This document shows, piece by piece, positions 23,641-36,000 of a DNA stretch of 64,000 nt. The position numbers and the translations under genes are program-made. The stretch comes from Candidatus Woesearchaeota archaeon (GTDB lineage: Archaea > Nanobdellota > Nanobdellia > Woesearchaeales > JAHWHD01). Where the stretch lies: assembly GCA_019323515.1 (NCBI GenBank), contig JAHWHG010000004.1, positions 1-64,000 on the forward strand, written 5' to 3'. Below the pieces are notes generated by a model. That model saw only the letters and a list, made by a program, of their open reading frames with translations. It made no database searches and had not been told where the DNA came from. The first letter of the stretch is position 1. Every line of letters starts with the position of its first letter.

Positions 23641-24042
23641 ATGGGACTTACACTTGAAATAATACCATATTCACAGATATCTAGCTTAACTTCAGTCGGA
23701 AGGATAAGAAAGCTGCTTAATATTGCAAAGGAAGGAAAGATTGTTCTATTACAAGGCAGGCTTAGAAAAGAGGAAGAGGCAGAGCTGATAAAGACAACAA
23801 TGGAAGAAATAAATAAAGAGTTCAAAGGTATTGAGTTAGCTGTGATATATCCTGATGCCTCTAAGGAAGCTGATGCATTTCGAAAGATCCAGACAAGTGT
23901 GAGGAATTTTTTGTTAGGGAATAGTGTTGGGTTCACTGTTATTGGTCCTGCTAGCATTGTAAAAAGCATTAAGAGAGATCCTAATAAAATAGAGTTGCTT
24001 ACTAAGGATTCTCGAAACGGCAGGAAAAGGAGAAGAAGGTAA
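23641..24042 (+). CDS. DUF2073 family protein
   Basis: 133 residues. The family opening is GLTLEIIPYSQISSLTSVGR, with KIVLLQGRLRKEEEAELI, IELAVIYPDASKEADAFRK and GFTVIGPASIVKSI following, and a very basic end (NGRKRRRR). The fold is probably alpha/beta. No reaction is known. Its constant link to the Era-like GTPase suggests a partner or effector. It abuts the next gene. Confidence 0.85.
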   Translation: MGLTLEIIPYSQISSLTSVGRIRKLLNIAKEGKIVLLQGRLRKEEEAELIKTTMEEINKEFKGIELAVIYPDASKEADAFRKIQTSVRNFLLGNSVGFTVIGPASIVKSIKRDPNKIELLTKDSRNGRKRRRR

Positions 24043-24441
24043 ATGCCACACCAATGCGTTAGATGTAACACATTCTATAATGATGGTGCATCTGAAATAT
24101 TGAAAGGTTGCAAGTGCGGAGGCAAATTATTCTTTTTTGTTAAAAAGGAGCAGCTTGAAAAAGCTAAAGAGATAACCACTAATCTATCTAGAACTGAGAA
24201 AAAACAGATAGAGACTGATGTTTATGACTTAATCGGAGATACTATGGATAAGGATGCTCCAGTTGTTCTTGATTTAGAGTCTATCAGGATACTTAAGCCA
24301 GGAAAGTTTGAGATTGATCTTGTGCACCTGTTCCAGAAGGGACAACCGCTAGTCTATAAACTTGAAGAAGGTAAGTATATGATTGATGTTGCAAGTTCGT
24401 TTAAGAAGTTCTTTGATCATGAAGGAGAGGATGAGGATTAG
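24043..24441 (+). CDS. Zinc-ribbon protein of the GTPase cluster
   Basis: 132 residues. The N-terminal zinc ribbon is HQCVRCNTFYNDGASEILKG then CKCGGKLFFF. A helix-rich linker (KKQIETDVYDLIGD) and a strand domain (VVLDLESIRILKPGKFEIDL, KYMIDVASSFKKFFD) follow. It matches the archaeal zinc-ribbon family found after DUF2073. It starts directly after the preceding stop and shares one base with the next small gene. Confidence 0.82.
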   Translation: MPHQCVRCNTFYNDGASEILKGCKCGGKLFFFVKKEQLEKAKEITTNLSRTEKKQIETDVYDLIGDTMDKDAPVVLDLESIRILKPGKFEIDLVHLFQKGQPLVYKLEEGKYMIDVASSFKKFFDHEGEDED

Positions 24442-24581
24442 TGCTGGATTATATATCTAAGATAAAACAATATATTTCTGACTTTGTTGAGGAAAACAAT
24501 AAGAAGAGTGAAGATAGTTTCAGAGAGCTTGAATTGATGACTTACAAAAGAATAGAACAAGCATGGGATGAGAAGGAATAG
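24441..24581 (+). CDS. 46-residue protein coupled to the zinc-ribbon gene
   Basis: The GTG start overlaps the previous TAG stop by one base, and a GGAGAGGATGAGG site lies just upstream. The protein is one amphipathic charged helix (LDYISKIKQYISDFVEEN, FRELELMTYKRIEQAWDEKE). It is too short to classify. It is the last gene of the GTPase cluster and ends two bases from the convergent YchF-like gene. Confidence 0.55.
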   Translation: MLDYISKIKQYISDFVEENNKKSEDSFRELELMTYKRIEQAWDEKE

Positions 24582-24583
24582 GG

Positions 24584-25783
24584 TTACTTGTTACTGACTA
24601 TCTCAACAACATCTCTATGCTTAAGCTTATGGTCCTTGCCGACAGTCATCTTTGTCTTTACATCAATTGCTCTTATGAACTTGTCACCGAAGTCTGAATG
24701 GATAGCATAAGCAAAGTCAAGTGCTGTGGAGTTTGGCTTTAGAAGGAAGCAATCTGGAAGTACATTTCCGTCTTTATCAGATAGTTTGTTAACTCCTCCA
24801 GGGAAGATCGCTATATATCCCAGGAGTTTAAAGACAGCAGTGTCTAAAACTTCCTGGACGCCTGTTGAACCGAACTTCTTAAGGATATTTTCCCTTACAA
24901 AGTTTAAAGCTGCAGATTGTTTTTCGTTTACCTTCTCTGGACTTTTGATCGTGAAATCAGGGTTTCCTGGGATGTATTCAATTATATTATTCTTTGCTGC
25001 TAATCTTAAGACCAGCTCTGATTCAGCTGAGCAAGGTACAAAGATGTAGTTTGGATACATTTCCTTTACACGCTCAAAGTTCTCTTTTGCTCCAGGAACA
25101 TCTATCTTGTTGCATGCAATAACCATAGGTTTTGTTATACGCCTAAGTTCAACTGCAAGTGATTTTAAGTTTTCTTCAGTCCAGGTGTTAGGTTTTTCCT
25201 TGTTAAGGTCAAGCTTTTTTATGCAATCACCGACCATCTCTTCGTTTACTCCTAAACCCGAGAGTTGCTTTGCAAGAGCTTTATGGATTTCACTTTTTTC
25301 CTGCATTACTTGTCTTGCGAATTTTTCCCAACCTTTTTTTAGAATTCCAAGGTACCACATGTCAAGTTCCTCCTCAAGAAAGCTGACGTCATTAGCTGGG
25401 TCGTATTCGCCTGGCGTGCATGCTTCTCCTTTTTCATTAGTTGAACCTGAGATGTCGACAACATGTACAAGAACATGTGCCTGCCTTAAATCGTCAAGGA
25501 ATTGATTGCCCATGCCCAGTCCTTGGTGTGCTCCAGGAACAAGACCAGCCACGTCTATCAATTGAACAGGAACAAAACGTTGATGATTTACGCAGAAACC
25601 TACCCGTGGGTTGCATTGCGTGTCAAAGTCCTTGTCAACGCATTCTACCTTGACATAGCCAACACCTGAGTTAGGTTTTATTGTTGTAAATGGATAGTTT
25701 GCTATGTCAACCTCTGCTAAAGTAGCTGCCTTGAAGAAGGTTGATTTTCCTACACTGGGTTTACCGACGACACCTATTAACAT
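24584..25783 (-). CDS. ychF: YchF/Obg-family GTP-binding protein
   Basis: 399 residues. G1 is GKPSVGKSTFF and the switch region has NYPFTTIKPNSG. G3 is DVAGLVPGAHQGLGMGNQFL and G4 NKIDVPGA. The C-terminal TGS domain holds FLLKPNSTALDFAYAIHSDF and RAIDVKTKM. This is the archaeal YchF-like branch of Obg proteins, linked to ribosome function. A frame extends 20 codons further to 25843, but the ATG at 25783 begins the conserved MLIGVVG. A TATA-like box (about 25804-25818) fits a leaderless start. Confidence 0.9.
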   Translation of the reverse strand: MLIGVVGKPSVGKSTFFKAATLAEVDIANYPFTTIKPNSGVGYVKVECVDKDFDTQCNPRVGFCVNHQRFVPVQLIDVAGLVPGAHQGLGMGNQFLDDLRQAHVLVHVVDISGSTNEKGEACTPGEYDPANDVSFLEEELDMWYLGILKKGWEKFARQVMQEKSEIHKALAKQLSGLGVNEEMVGDCIKKLDLNKEKPNTWTEENLKSLAVELRRITKPMVIACNKIDVPGAKENFERVKEMYPNYIFVPCSAESELVLRLAAKNNIIEYIPGNPDFTIKSPEKVNEKQSAALNFVRENILKKFGSTGVQEVLDTAVFKLLGYIAIFPGGVNKLSDKDGNVLPDCFLLKPNSTALDFAYAIHSDFGDKFIRAIDVKTKMTVGKDHKLKHRDVVEIVSNK

Positions 25784-25869
25784 ATTAGATGAGTATGAAG
25801 TGATTGTATATAAAAAGTTTGGTTGTTCAGAAGTTTTTTTCAATATTGCAAGTATATATAATTTTATAG

Positions 25870-25884
25870 TTAAATTTATATATA
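25870..25884 (+). promoter_or_regulatory. TATA box of the first giant-protein operon
   Basis: AGTTAAATTTATATAT spans about 25-35 bases before the ATG at 25905. Unlike leaderless genes nearby, the first gene also has an AAGGAG site (25897-25902), so a very short leader is likely. Confidence 0.5.
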
Positions 25885-25904
25885 ATTGATAGTTTTAAGG
25901 AGTT

Positions 25905-26078
25905 ATGGCAGGAAATAGAAGTAAATTGCAGTATCCTAACAAAAAGCAGTTTATGATTACTATTCCTAAGTCTCTTGTTGCTGCCAAAGGTTGGAAGCAG
26001 GGAGATGAGCTTGAGTTTGTTCTTGATTCTAAAGGTAATATCGTGATGAAGAAAGTGAAGGTGAAGAAGAATGGATAA
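25905..26078 (+). CDS. AbrB/SpoVT-like DNA-binding protein (57 residues)
   Basis: ATG to TAA encodes a swapped-hairpin fold: KKQFMITIPKSLVAAKGWKQ, GDELEFVLDSKGNIVMKKV and a basic end. The TIPKSLV...GWKxGDELE core is the AbrB/MazE signature. Such proteins are dimeric repressors or antitoxins. An AAGGAG site precedes the ATG. The stop overlaps the next gene by eight bases, so it heads the operon with the pilin-like and giant proteins and is a likely autoregulator. Confidence 0.88.
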   Translation: MAGNRSKLQYPNKKQFMITIPKSLVAAKGWKQGDELEFVLDSKGNIVMKKVKVKKNG

Positions 26079-27015
26079 GAAAGCACAGATAACTATATTC
26101 ATAATTATAGGGATTTTGATAGTTTTACTTGGAGTGTTTGTATATATTTTTACAAGGACTCCTGAGGTTCAGATAGAAGCAAATGTTGATGGAGTCAGAA
26201 GTTTTGTTGAGGGATGTATTCAGAACAGGTTAGAGAGAGGGATTGATTTAGTGTCAATGCAAGGAGGAAGCATTTATCCTGTTGATTATATTGAGACTGA
26301 AGAAGGAGTAGTAGGGTTGGCTTATGATAGTAGAGATGTGTTTGTTTCAATTGAAGAGATTGAGGTAGAGTTAAGCGCGTTTGTTACTAGCACTTTAGGT
26401 TCGTGTATCCAGAACTTTTCGTTGTTTGAGGAGCAGGGTTTAGATATTGAAGAGGGTGAGGCGTTTGCACGTGCAAGAGTTCTTCCTCAGGTTGTGAGGG
26501 TTGATGTTGAATATCCTTTGAAGATAGTTGATGGCGGGGTTGTTGAGTTAAATGAGTTTACAGTTAGTAAAGAATCTAGGGTTGCTGAAGCGCATACTGT
26601 GATAAAAAGTATTGTTGAGAATACTAAAGAGGATTGGATTGATCTTGCGTTTTTATCTTCACTTGGAGATGTTACAGTTCTGCCAGTGAGTTCAACTGAG
26701 CAGTTGTATTCAGTTAATTATGATGATTACAGTTTTGTTGCAGGGTTTAGATTTAGTGAGAACCTTGGTCCTGTGATTGATGCTGAGGAGAGGTATCAGT
26801 TAGTAGATGGGCAGTTGTTTACTCTTGATTTAGATGTGAGCGATCCTGAAGGCGATTCACTTGAGTGTACAGATGACACGCATCTGTTTGATATCAGTTC
26901 AGATTGTAGGATTGAGTTTACTCCAGAAGTTCCTGGTGAGTATGAAGTATTGATAACTGCTAAGGACAGTCACAGGAATTCGGTAAGTAAAACAATTGTG
27001 TTTGAGGTAGCATGA
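26071..27015 (+). CDS. Pilin-like, membrane-anchored surface protein
   Basis: 314 residues. The start DKKAQITIFIIIGILIVLLG is the class III (prepilin-like) signal seen in many DPANN proteins, with likely cleavage between Ala and Gln leaving the hydrophobic helix as anchor. The middle (SFVEGCIQNRLERGIDLVSM, STLGSCIQNFSLFEEQGLDI) has paired cysteines. About 235-314 is an Ig-like or cadherin-like beta domain (FTLDLDVSDPEGDSLEC, PGEYEVLITAKDSHRNSVSK). It overlaps the giant gene by four bases (ATGA), so the two surface proteins are co-translated. Confidence 0.75.
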   Translation: MDKKAQITIFIIIGILIVLLGVFVYIFTRTPEVQIEANVDGVRSFVEGCIQNRLERGIDLVSMQGGSIYPVDYIETEEGVVGLAYDSRDVFVSIEEIEVELSAFVTSTLGSCIQNFSLFEEQGLDIEEGEAFARARVLPQVVRVDVEYPLKIVDGGVVELNEFTVSKESRVAEAHTVIKSIVENTKEDWIDLAFLSSLGDVTVLPVSSTEQLYSVNYDDYSFVAGFRFSENLGPVIDAEERYQLVDGQLFTLDLDVSDPEGDSLECTDDTHLFDISSDCRIEFTPEVPGEYEVLITAKDSHRNSVSKTIVFEVA

Positions 27016-30000
27016 ATAGGTTTGAAGATATTTGGAAGAGAGGATTTGCAATCTTTGTAGTGTTAAGCTTAGTCTTAAGTTCAGTCAGTGTTAAAGCTGT
27101 GGAACCTGGTGAAGAGGGTTTTGACTGGGAGAAGGCAGACTATGAGAAGATTGATTATACTAAAATTACTGACATAAACAGTATTCCACAACAGTATTAT
27201 TCTAAAATCCCATGGAGCAAGTTTCCAAAAGAAGTGATTGTTAAATTTAGTGGAGATGCACGTATCAGAGAACTGGTTAAAGTATTAGAGGTACAGTCAA
27301 AGGAAAGTTTGAAGTTACTTACATCAGCACAGGTTAAGAATATTTTAGGAGAGTTCAAGGACCTTAGTATCCTTAATCATGCGGAGGTTGCAAAAGCGTT
27401 GGTTGCTAAGGGTGAGTTTCCGGGTGGTGCTGTCCTTAACTTAGTTCCAGGGGTTGTATACAAAGATGGGAAGCTGATTAATCCTAAGTTCCCAAATGGG
27501 CTTGGTATCAAGTCGCTTGGAAGTGATGTCACAAGTGTGTCAGCTGTTGTAACAGAGATAGGAACTGAAGGGTTTATCATATGTAAAGGTACTAAGTGTA
27601 ATGAGGTTACTTCAGCAATTGCTGGTGAATTTACCGGGGTGAGCAGGGATAAGGATGGAAATTTGGTGATTGATACTACTAATGGGCCTGTTAAACTTGA
27701 TGGAAACATAAGAGCTGTTGTTGATGTTTCTGGGGATGTTGTTTATCTTACTGATGATGGAACATTTATACAGCATAAAGGGTTTAGTTTTACAGCTCGC
27801 GGAACAACCCAGAAGACTAATTTCAAGTTTAAAGGCAATAAACTTACAATGGAAGGGCCTGGTGAGGTAAGCAGTGATGGTAATAGGGTTAGTGGTAAGG
27901 TTGAGGGAAGCTTTACTGTTGAGATTGGATTGACTGCTGATGAGTTTAAGGTTACTGGGAATAAGGCTGATATAACTGTATATGGGAAGGACAGGTATAC
28001 AGGTGATTTTTCAAATGAGTATAAAGAAGGAAAGCTGATGATGTTCAGTCTTGACAGTTATATGTCATCTGCAAAAATTAGAGGGCATCTTGCGATAACT
28101 AATGATGATAATATCAAGAAGGTTTACATCACACAGAATAATCCAAATGCTAAGACACTTGAGCAGGTGTGGCATAATGCTGCAGTTATAACTACTTTCA
28201 ATGAAGAGAAGCTGAATATTGATAAGTTAAAGGATGCGGATGTTAAGAAGTATGTTTCGGATTCTATTGAGAAGAATAAAGCTAAGATTGAAGCTTTGAA
28301 GGCTGCTAAAGAGAAAGCTAAGACTGATTATGAGAAAAGCCAGATTCAAAGCAAGATTGATTATCTTGAGGTTTATGTGAAAGACCTTGAAGGGATTACT
28401 ACAAAAGCTGCTTTAATGGGTGTTGTTGATAATACTATCAGCAGATTAGAGGCAGATAATGCAAGGATATGGAAGACGCATCCTAATACAGGGTACCTTG
28501 AGGTTGTTAATTCTGATGTTAATCTGTATGGTGATAAGAAGTCTACTGATTCAATACCTGGAAGGTTAGTTATACTTCCAGGAAAGTCGAGTTATGGTGT
28601 TAGTGAATTGGATAGCAGGAGCATGAGCGGTGAGCAGGCCAATGTATACTCAATCTATAGTCCGCCGGAGTATTCAGATGCGTCTGGTAAAGACCTGAAA
28701 AAGAGAGGAATAATGTATTGTGCTAGTGGCAGTACTGGTATAACAGGTGACATGTGCAGTGCAAGAGCAAAGACTTCTGTGGGATTAGTTGAAATCATGT
28801 CTGGGAGGGATAGTAGCGGTAATGGATATAGCAGGGTTTCAAGGAATTCTGCTGTGAAGAATAATGTTGATGATGCTGGGTTGATTGTTGTAGGACCTAC
28901 ATCCAAGGATGCAAGGACTAGCATGATTAAGCTTGATGCTGACGGGATACATGCAATTGATAGTTTGGTTGGTGAGGGCAAAAGCAGGGTCTATACAAAT
29001 CCCACGATTATTGATAAGATTGCTGAGAATTATAAGAAAGTAAGGGATATTGCTTTAGGTGTTCTTAGAGCAGCTGGACTTTTGAGAGAGGATGAGAAGG
29101 TAAGTGAAGAGGCGAGGAAGAAAGCGCAGGAATTAAAGCAGAGATTAGCTGCGACGTTTGTTGAGGAGTTTAAGGATATAAGGGAGTTTGTTGCTGGTGA
29201 GTTGAGTGAGCTTGAAAAGAGAATGCCAGGTGTAACACAAAAGTTGATTGATCTTAACACATATAAAGTTGAGCAGAATGAACAGGGGTTGCTTTCTATG
29301 TTAGCTGCTGAGAAGGATGAGCAGATGAAGGACAGGATAAGGGCGAGTATACTTGATGTCTATAAAGCTCAGGGTGAGACTGGTAAAGAGGAGGCTTGGT
29401 TAAAGACATGGGAACAGCAGGCTCCTAATAGTAAGTGGTTGGCTACAATTAAAAGTCAAAGAGCGCAGCAGCAGACATTAAGAGTAGATTATAGTAAGAT
29501 GACTAATGCAGAGCTTGAGGCATTGGCTGAGACAAAACCTACAGTTGCATTGTATCAAGAGTTGACTAACAGGTATCTTAAAGATAAGGATTATGCTAAT
29601 GCGCAGAAGTATGCTGATTTAGCTAGGACAGAGGTTACTCTTGGTTTGGAGAGGGCTGAGTTTAATCTAGAGAAAGCAGGTTACAGTGATCTGTTTGACA
29701 TGACTGACAGGATGACTACAGTGTATCAAACACTAGCTGATGTTAGTCTTGCGAATAAGGATAATCTTCTTGCTGAGGATGCGTCGAGGTTTAACCTGGC
29801 TATTAATAAAAGGAATTATAGAGCAGCACAGACATTAAGCGCTGCGTTGATTGCACAGGATAAGTTAAAGGATAATGTTGCTGCTTGGGAGAGTTATAGT
29901 AATGAGAATAAAGATGCAAGCAGACTATATGATAGAGCTGGAGTAAATCTGATTGATGCTTATACTAGGATTAAAGCATATGATAAAGTCGAAGAAAAGT

Positions 30001-33000
30001 ATTTAGATATAGAAGTAACTAAAAATACTGATATTAAAAAAGAAGCTGATGTTGCATATGTAAGATCATTGAATGTGCAGAGTAGTGAGTTGTTGAAGGA
30101 TAAGAAATATGATGATGCATTAGCAAAAGCAAAGAGAGCTTTACAAGTTGATAAGAATGATAAATTCTCTTTAAGTGTGATGTCATCAGTTGCTAGTTCT
30201 TATTATAGCAGTAAACGTTATGATGATTCAATTGCTCTTTTAGAGGATTTGAAGAACAGGAAAGGAAGTTTAACTGAATCTGAGAAAGTAACTCTTGCTG
30301 GAGCATATCATGGGAAAGGTAATATTGCAAAAGCTAAAGGGTTGTATGGAGAAGTTAAAGATGCATTTGAGAAGAAAGGTGTAGCAAAGTTATCTAATAC
30401 AGATAAGTTTTCATATGCACAGGCACTTGATGGGCTTGGAGAGAGTGACAAAAGTTATGAAGTATGGAAGCAATTATCACAGATAACTCCTGCTAATGAT
30501 AATGAAAAGAATCTTAAGAGTATTGCGCAGAATGTTGTTAGTCAGATTGATACTACAAGAGGGTTCCAGGCAGCGCTAAAAGGGATCACTGAGAAACAGG
30601 AGACTGTGCAGGCTTATGATAAGGTTGTTGATGGCTTGAGTTCTAAGGATGCGCTAAGGTTAGCTAATAGTATTGCTGGGAAAGCAGACAAGTTTACAAA
30701 AGAAGCAGATGCAAAAGCTTTCTTAAAGAAAGTTGGACAAAGTAATTTCCAAGTTGCTGAGGCAAGGGCGATTAGTAGGGAGGGTCTGGACTTAGTTAAG
30801 CAAGGATTGCAACAAGTAAAAGAAGGTAAAGATGTTTCTCAAGCATTAGCAACATATAATGGAGGATTGGATACGTTACTTAAGGCAACTATATCTCCAG
30901 ATAAGAGAAAAGAATCTGGTGGCAAACTGGATAACCTAAGAGAAAAGATTCAAATTTTAAAAAGGCAGATTGCCGATGCAAAGGAGAGCAGAGACAAAGC
31001 TCCAAGCGGTTGGTTTGGCACTAAGACTAAAGAATATGAAACTTACAATTCATTATATGAAGCTAGATTGAAGGATTTAGATGCGGCACAAAAGGAATAT
31101 TTGAAATTAAGACAACAAATTCTTTCAGGTGCAAACCTTGCTGATAAGAGAGAATTAATTAAGTTACAAGAGGATTTGCTTAGTGAACTTAGAGGCCAGA
31201 AAGCTCAAGGTTATTTAGGGTCTGCAGAAACAGTAAGACAATTAGAAGAGACAACTGACCAATTTATTGCAGAAGTAGCAGGACAATATGGTTTCTTATT
31301 AGAAAGGTATGATCAACAATCAAGTGGATTGTGGACATTGATAGTTAGTGAGAAAGAAAAACTAAGGGATAGAAGTTATAACACATATCTAAAACAGGGT
31401 TATACTGCTGAACAGGCAAAAGATATGGCTGAAAAACAGGCCCAGGATTATGTTAATGTTCGGATGAAAAATATTGGTTTAGAAAATGCGGATTTGTTTC
31501 AAAAAGATTTACTTGATGCAAAAACAAAAAGGCAACAATTAAGTTTAGAAACAGATAACCAAAGAAGGGAAGCTGCTGCTGCACATGCTGCAGGAGGGTG
31601 GAAAATTGGACAATATGTAATTGTCTCCAATAGAAATATTGATATTGTTAAAAATTGGTGGGCTTCAGATGGAGTTTTAACTGATTATACTAAAAAGGCA
31701 GAGGTTGGCTTCTTAGGGAATTTTGGATATAAGGTAGCAAATGGGGTAAGTAAAACAGTGGGTCTATTTTTAGAAGTGGGTCTGCCTGTTGCAATTGGTA
31801 GCTTGGTAGCAAATGTAAAAGACGGCGTCTTATTAGCTTCAGGAAGTGCAACAACCAATGAACAGACAATACAAGAAAAGAATAAAGCAGTAGCAAAAAA
31901 CCAACAAATAATACAAGGATTACAGTATCTAAGCAAAATTACACAAGAAACTTCTAGCGCAGATATGGAAGCACTTGCTAGAGCTGTGAAATCAAAGTCG
32001 ACAACAGGATTGACTGACTCTCAGAAAAAGCTTTATGAGAAATATTTTACTGGAACTGAAGGTACGAAGGCAAAAGAATCAGTATTATTAGCTGTGACTG
32101 ATAATAGATTAAACAACCAGGATTTTGGGCCGGGAGGAGTTTTAGAGTATGCATCTGGTGTCAATGATTTAACACCGGAAGAGATTGCAAAAAGACAGGC
32201 ACTTCTAGCCAATGCGCAGAAGACTGAGTACTTCAAGGATGCAAGAAACAAATTATTGGCAGGATGGGGCTTGGATGAAAAAGGGGATTATTTTGCTGAT
32301 AGTAAGGGGAATTATTTATCTCTTGAAGCTGGAGGAAGACTTCTTGGAAGATTAATAAATCCAAAAGAGACGCTGACGCAGGTAACACATTTAGCATGGG
32401 CTAATGAAAACCTTGCAGGGGTATTAAATTTCTTCGGGACAAGTTCAAATGAATACGAAAAATTAAAGTATCTTAATAGAAAAGGATCTGAACTTGCGAA
32501 AACAACCCAAATGGTAAAGTTGCTTGAAGAAGGGAAATTCAAGGATTTGAGTGCGATATATAATAATGAAGGCGATGTATTATCTCCAGAACAACATAAA
32601 GAGTACAGACAACTAATTGATTTAGATGTAAACTTAAGAACTGCGAGATTAGTGGAAAAGTATGGGAGTTATGACAAGATTCCACAATCAGAGATTCAAG
32701 CCATTAATAGACTTAAGGTTGCAGACGAAGTTGGGAGGTATAATTGGGAAGCTGCAAAGGGATATGCTCAACTTACCCAAGATCCTAATTTAGTGTCACA
32801 GGTCCAGGATACTCAGACTTATCAACAAACTCTGAATAGAATGGGTGAGACTGCCGGATTCTTTGCAAATATGGCAATATTTGGTGCAGCAACTAGAGGA
32901 CTTTCGTCACTTGGTGGAAAGATTCTTTCTTCTGAACCTGCAAAGACACTAGGTAGGATAGTCAGTAAGAGTCAAACAGGTAAGAAAATTATAGATTTTG

Positions 33001-36000
33001 CTACTAAATATGCTGATGATGTAAGACTTGGACAGATGGCTGAGCAAATTGATGATGTGACAAATAATCTCGTTAAAGAAAGTTGGATGCTTAAGTTAAA
33101 GAATAAGGTTGTAAAGACTATTTGGAAAAATGCTGATGATGCTGCTGTCCAGACAGCTGATGACGCGCTTGCACAGATTACAAGCCTTAAGAATCAGTTT
33201 GTTAATGCAAGGGCTGCAGGTGATGTAACAAAAGCTAACCAAATAACTCAACAAATCGCAAGAATACAAGCTGATGCTTTAGCAAAGATAAATGGCCAAT
33301 ATCTAGGATTAGCAAAACAAGGTGCACAGATGTTAGTAAAATCTGCAAGTTTTGAAGAAATCAAGGAGGAAGCACAAGAAGAACTTGCAGGAGATATAGG
33401 TAAGAACCTCAAGGATAAATTAGGGGGTTCTGCTGGGGTTTTAGCAGAAGCACTTGTTATTTTTTACAATATGAGAAAAGGAATTGTCAGCGGCACTATT
33501 TCAAGCGCAGATGTAAACCTTTACAACAACCAACTTAAAACAGCATCAAACGCGATGCTTAAACCTTTTGTAGATACTAATTTCCAAAATAAGGTCATTG
33601 TGTTCGATGGGAATAATTATGATTTCAAAACTAATCCAGATGGATCAATCACCTTGATTAACAGCGATGGTGTTACTGTGAAAAAAATTGATGGACTTCT
33701 TGACTTACAAGCATTAGTAAGAGAAGGGAGAGTGCAGGTTCCAGGTGTTGTTGATTTGAATGTGTTAGTGGATAAAGCTGCATTAGATATACCTCTTAAT
33801 GTTGAGAATGCAAGGACTGATGCTGAGATAGACACATTAAGGACAGAACTACTTGATCCTGGGATAACAGCAGAAAGGAAAGCAGAGGTACAAGCTAGGA
33901 TTGAAAGCCTTGAGAGCCATAAAAATGAGATTGGAAAAAGCATTGATGCGCAAAAGTCTAATGTTGATATAAAACAAAAGAAACAGGAATTAGCTGATGC
34001 TGAGCAACAGGGTGACCTAAACAAGATACAGGAAACTACAACAGCCCTTAGAGAAGCTGAGACTGCAAGAGCTAACAGTCTTTCTGAACTACATACTGCA
34101 CAAATTGAAGGGATTGAAGCAAGGAAGAGGGCTTATGAAAGTAAGATTGCTGAAACTAAGAAGACACTTGCGGGAGAGACTGATGCAAAGGTTCAGGCTG
34201 AGATTGAGGCAAAGTTGAATTCGTTACAGGCGCTTTTATTGGATGCTGATGTTGAGATATTGGCAGCAGAATCTGCAAAGTTAGAAGCAGAGATTGATAG
34301 TCTGAGAAAGCAGAGTAAGATTGCAAGTGATACCGAGAAAGCAAGACTTGAACAGGAGATTGAGCAGAAAAGAAAGCAGTTACTTGATAAATCGATTCAG
34401 CAAAAAGAGGCAGAGATAGAGAGAGAACAGGCAGTGCAACAGACTGTGGCTGATGAACTAAAGAAAGTAGAAGGTGACACCACTGGATTGTTTGTAGGGA
34501 GTGATATTTCGGGTTTAAGAGCGTTACAGGATGCAACTGATAGGTTAATCGAGCAAAAACAAGAACAAAAAGAGACTTTAGAAAGGCAGAAGGAATTTAA
34601 TGAGAAAGAAGGTAATGATGATGTTAAAAGACAGCAGAATGAGTTAGAAGAAAGAAAGAGTGATTTCTTTAGGGATGTTGAAGACTACCATGCACTTAAA
34701 GAGTCTGAAAAAGAGAGTGAAGCTGGTAAAGCTTTAAGGGCTAAGTTAGAGAATGAACAAAAGGCAATAACTGTCAACCAATTACAGATTGATGCTGCAG
34801 TGCAAAAATCTTTAGGTACAACTGAGCCTGTTTCTGAAGAAGGAAGGCTTCAGAAGAAGGCATTGGAAAAGGTTGAATCGTCAATCAAAGAGGATCAGCA
34901 GCTTGACACCGACGAAAAAGAAGCAGTGAGCGAACTGACTAAGTTGCAGAATGAGAAACAGAAGAAGGAAAGACAGGTTGAGTATGTTGAAGGAGAGATG
35001 GCAAAACCTGATGTTGGTGATGAGTATGAACTTGATGGGAAAAAGTATAAAGTAACTAATATCTTAACAATCGGAGGAAAAACATATTATGAGGTTCAAA
35101 CTGAGTCCGGCGAAATAAGAGGATTCACTGCAGAGAAGATACAGGCAGCGACTAAGATTTCTAGTAGCCTAACTGCGAAGAGAGGGGTATTAAATACTAT
35201 AAGGATACAACTTGAGAATGATATCAATAATATTGAAACACAAGAAAAAACTGTTGAAGAGAATTCTGATACTAAGGATGCACAAAAAGAGGCTGAGAAA
35301 GAGCCTGAACAAGTTACAAAAGAGAAAAGGATAACGGATTTGACTGCTCAGATTAATGAACTTGATGGTAAGATTGCTGAAGCTGAAAGGAATGGAGATT
35401 TTGTTTCACTTGAAGATCAACAAAGATTGAACAGGCTTAAGCTTGAGAGAGGCACATTAGAATTAGATTTACTATTAGGAAAAAAACTTGAACCGACAGA
35501 GGTGGAAGTTGCCAAGGAGCAGCAGGTGAAAGCCTTAACTGCTCAGATCAATGAACTTGGTGCAAAGATTGCAGAAGCTGAAAGAAGAGGTGACTTTGTC
35601 TCGGCTGAAGATCAACAGACTTTAGAGAGGCTTAAGACACAGAGGGCTGGTTTAGAGTTAGAGATATTATTAGGAGCAGACTTTGAAGCAGCAGAAGCAG
35701 TACAACCTGAACTAAAGATAGGAGAACCTGCCAAAGTCACAGAAGACGCAGGTACTCTAAAACAACAACTACAACAGCAAGGGGTACGCCAGGACCTAAT
35801 AGACCAGGCTGGTGATGATATTGGCCAGTTAGAGACTTTGTTAAGAAGAGCAGGTACACCAGAAAGCAGGGCAGAGGCAAGGCAGTTTGCAAGGAGAGTA
35901 ACACCATCACAGATGGAGAGAAGCAGGTTGGCTGAACTAACAAGTGAAGCGCAAAGGGACGTTGGTTCGGTATTAGATGCAATCTCTGGGGTAAGCTACC

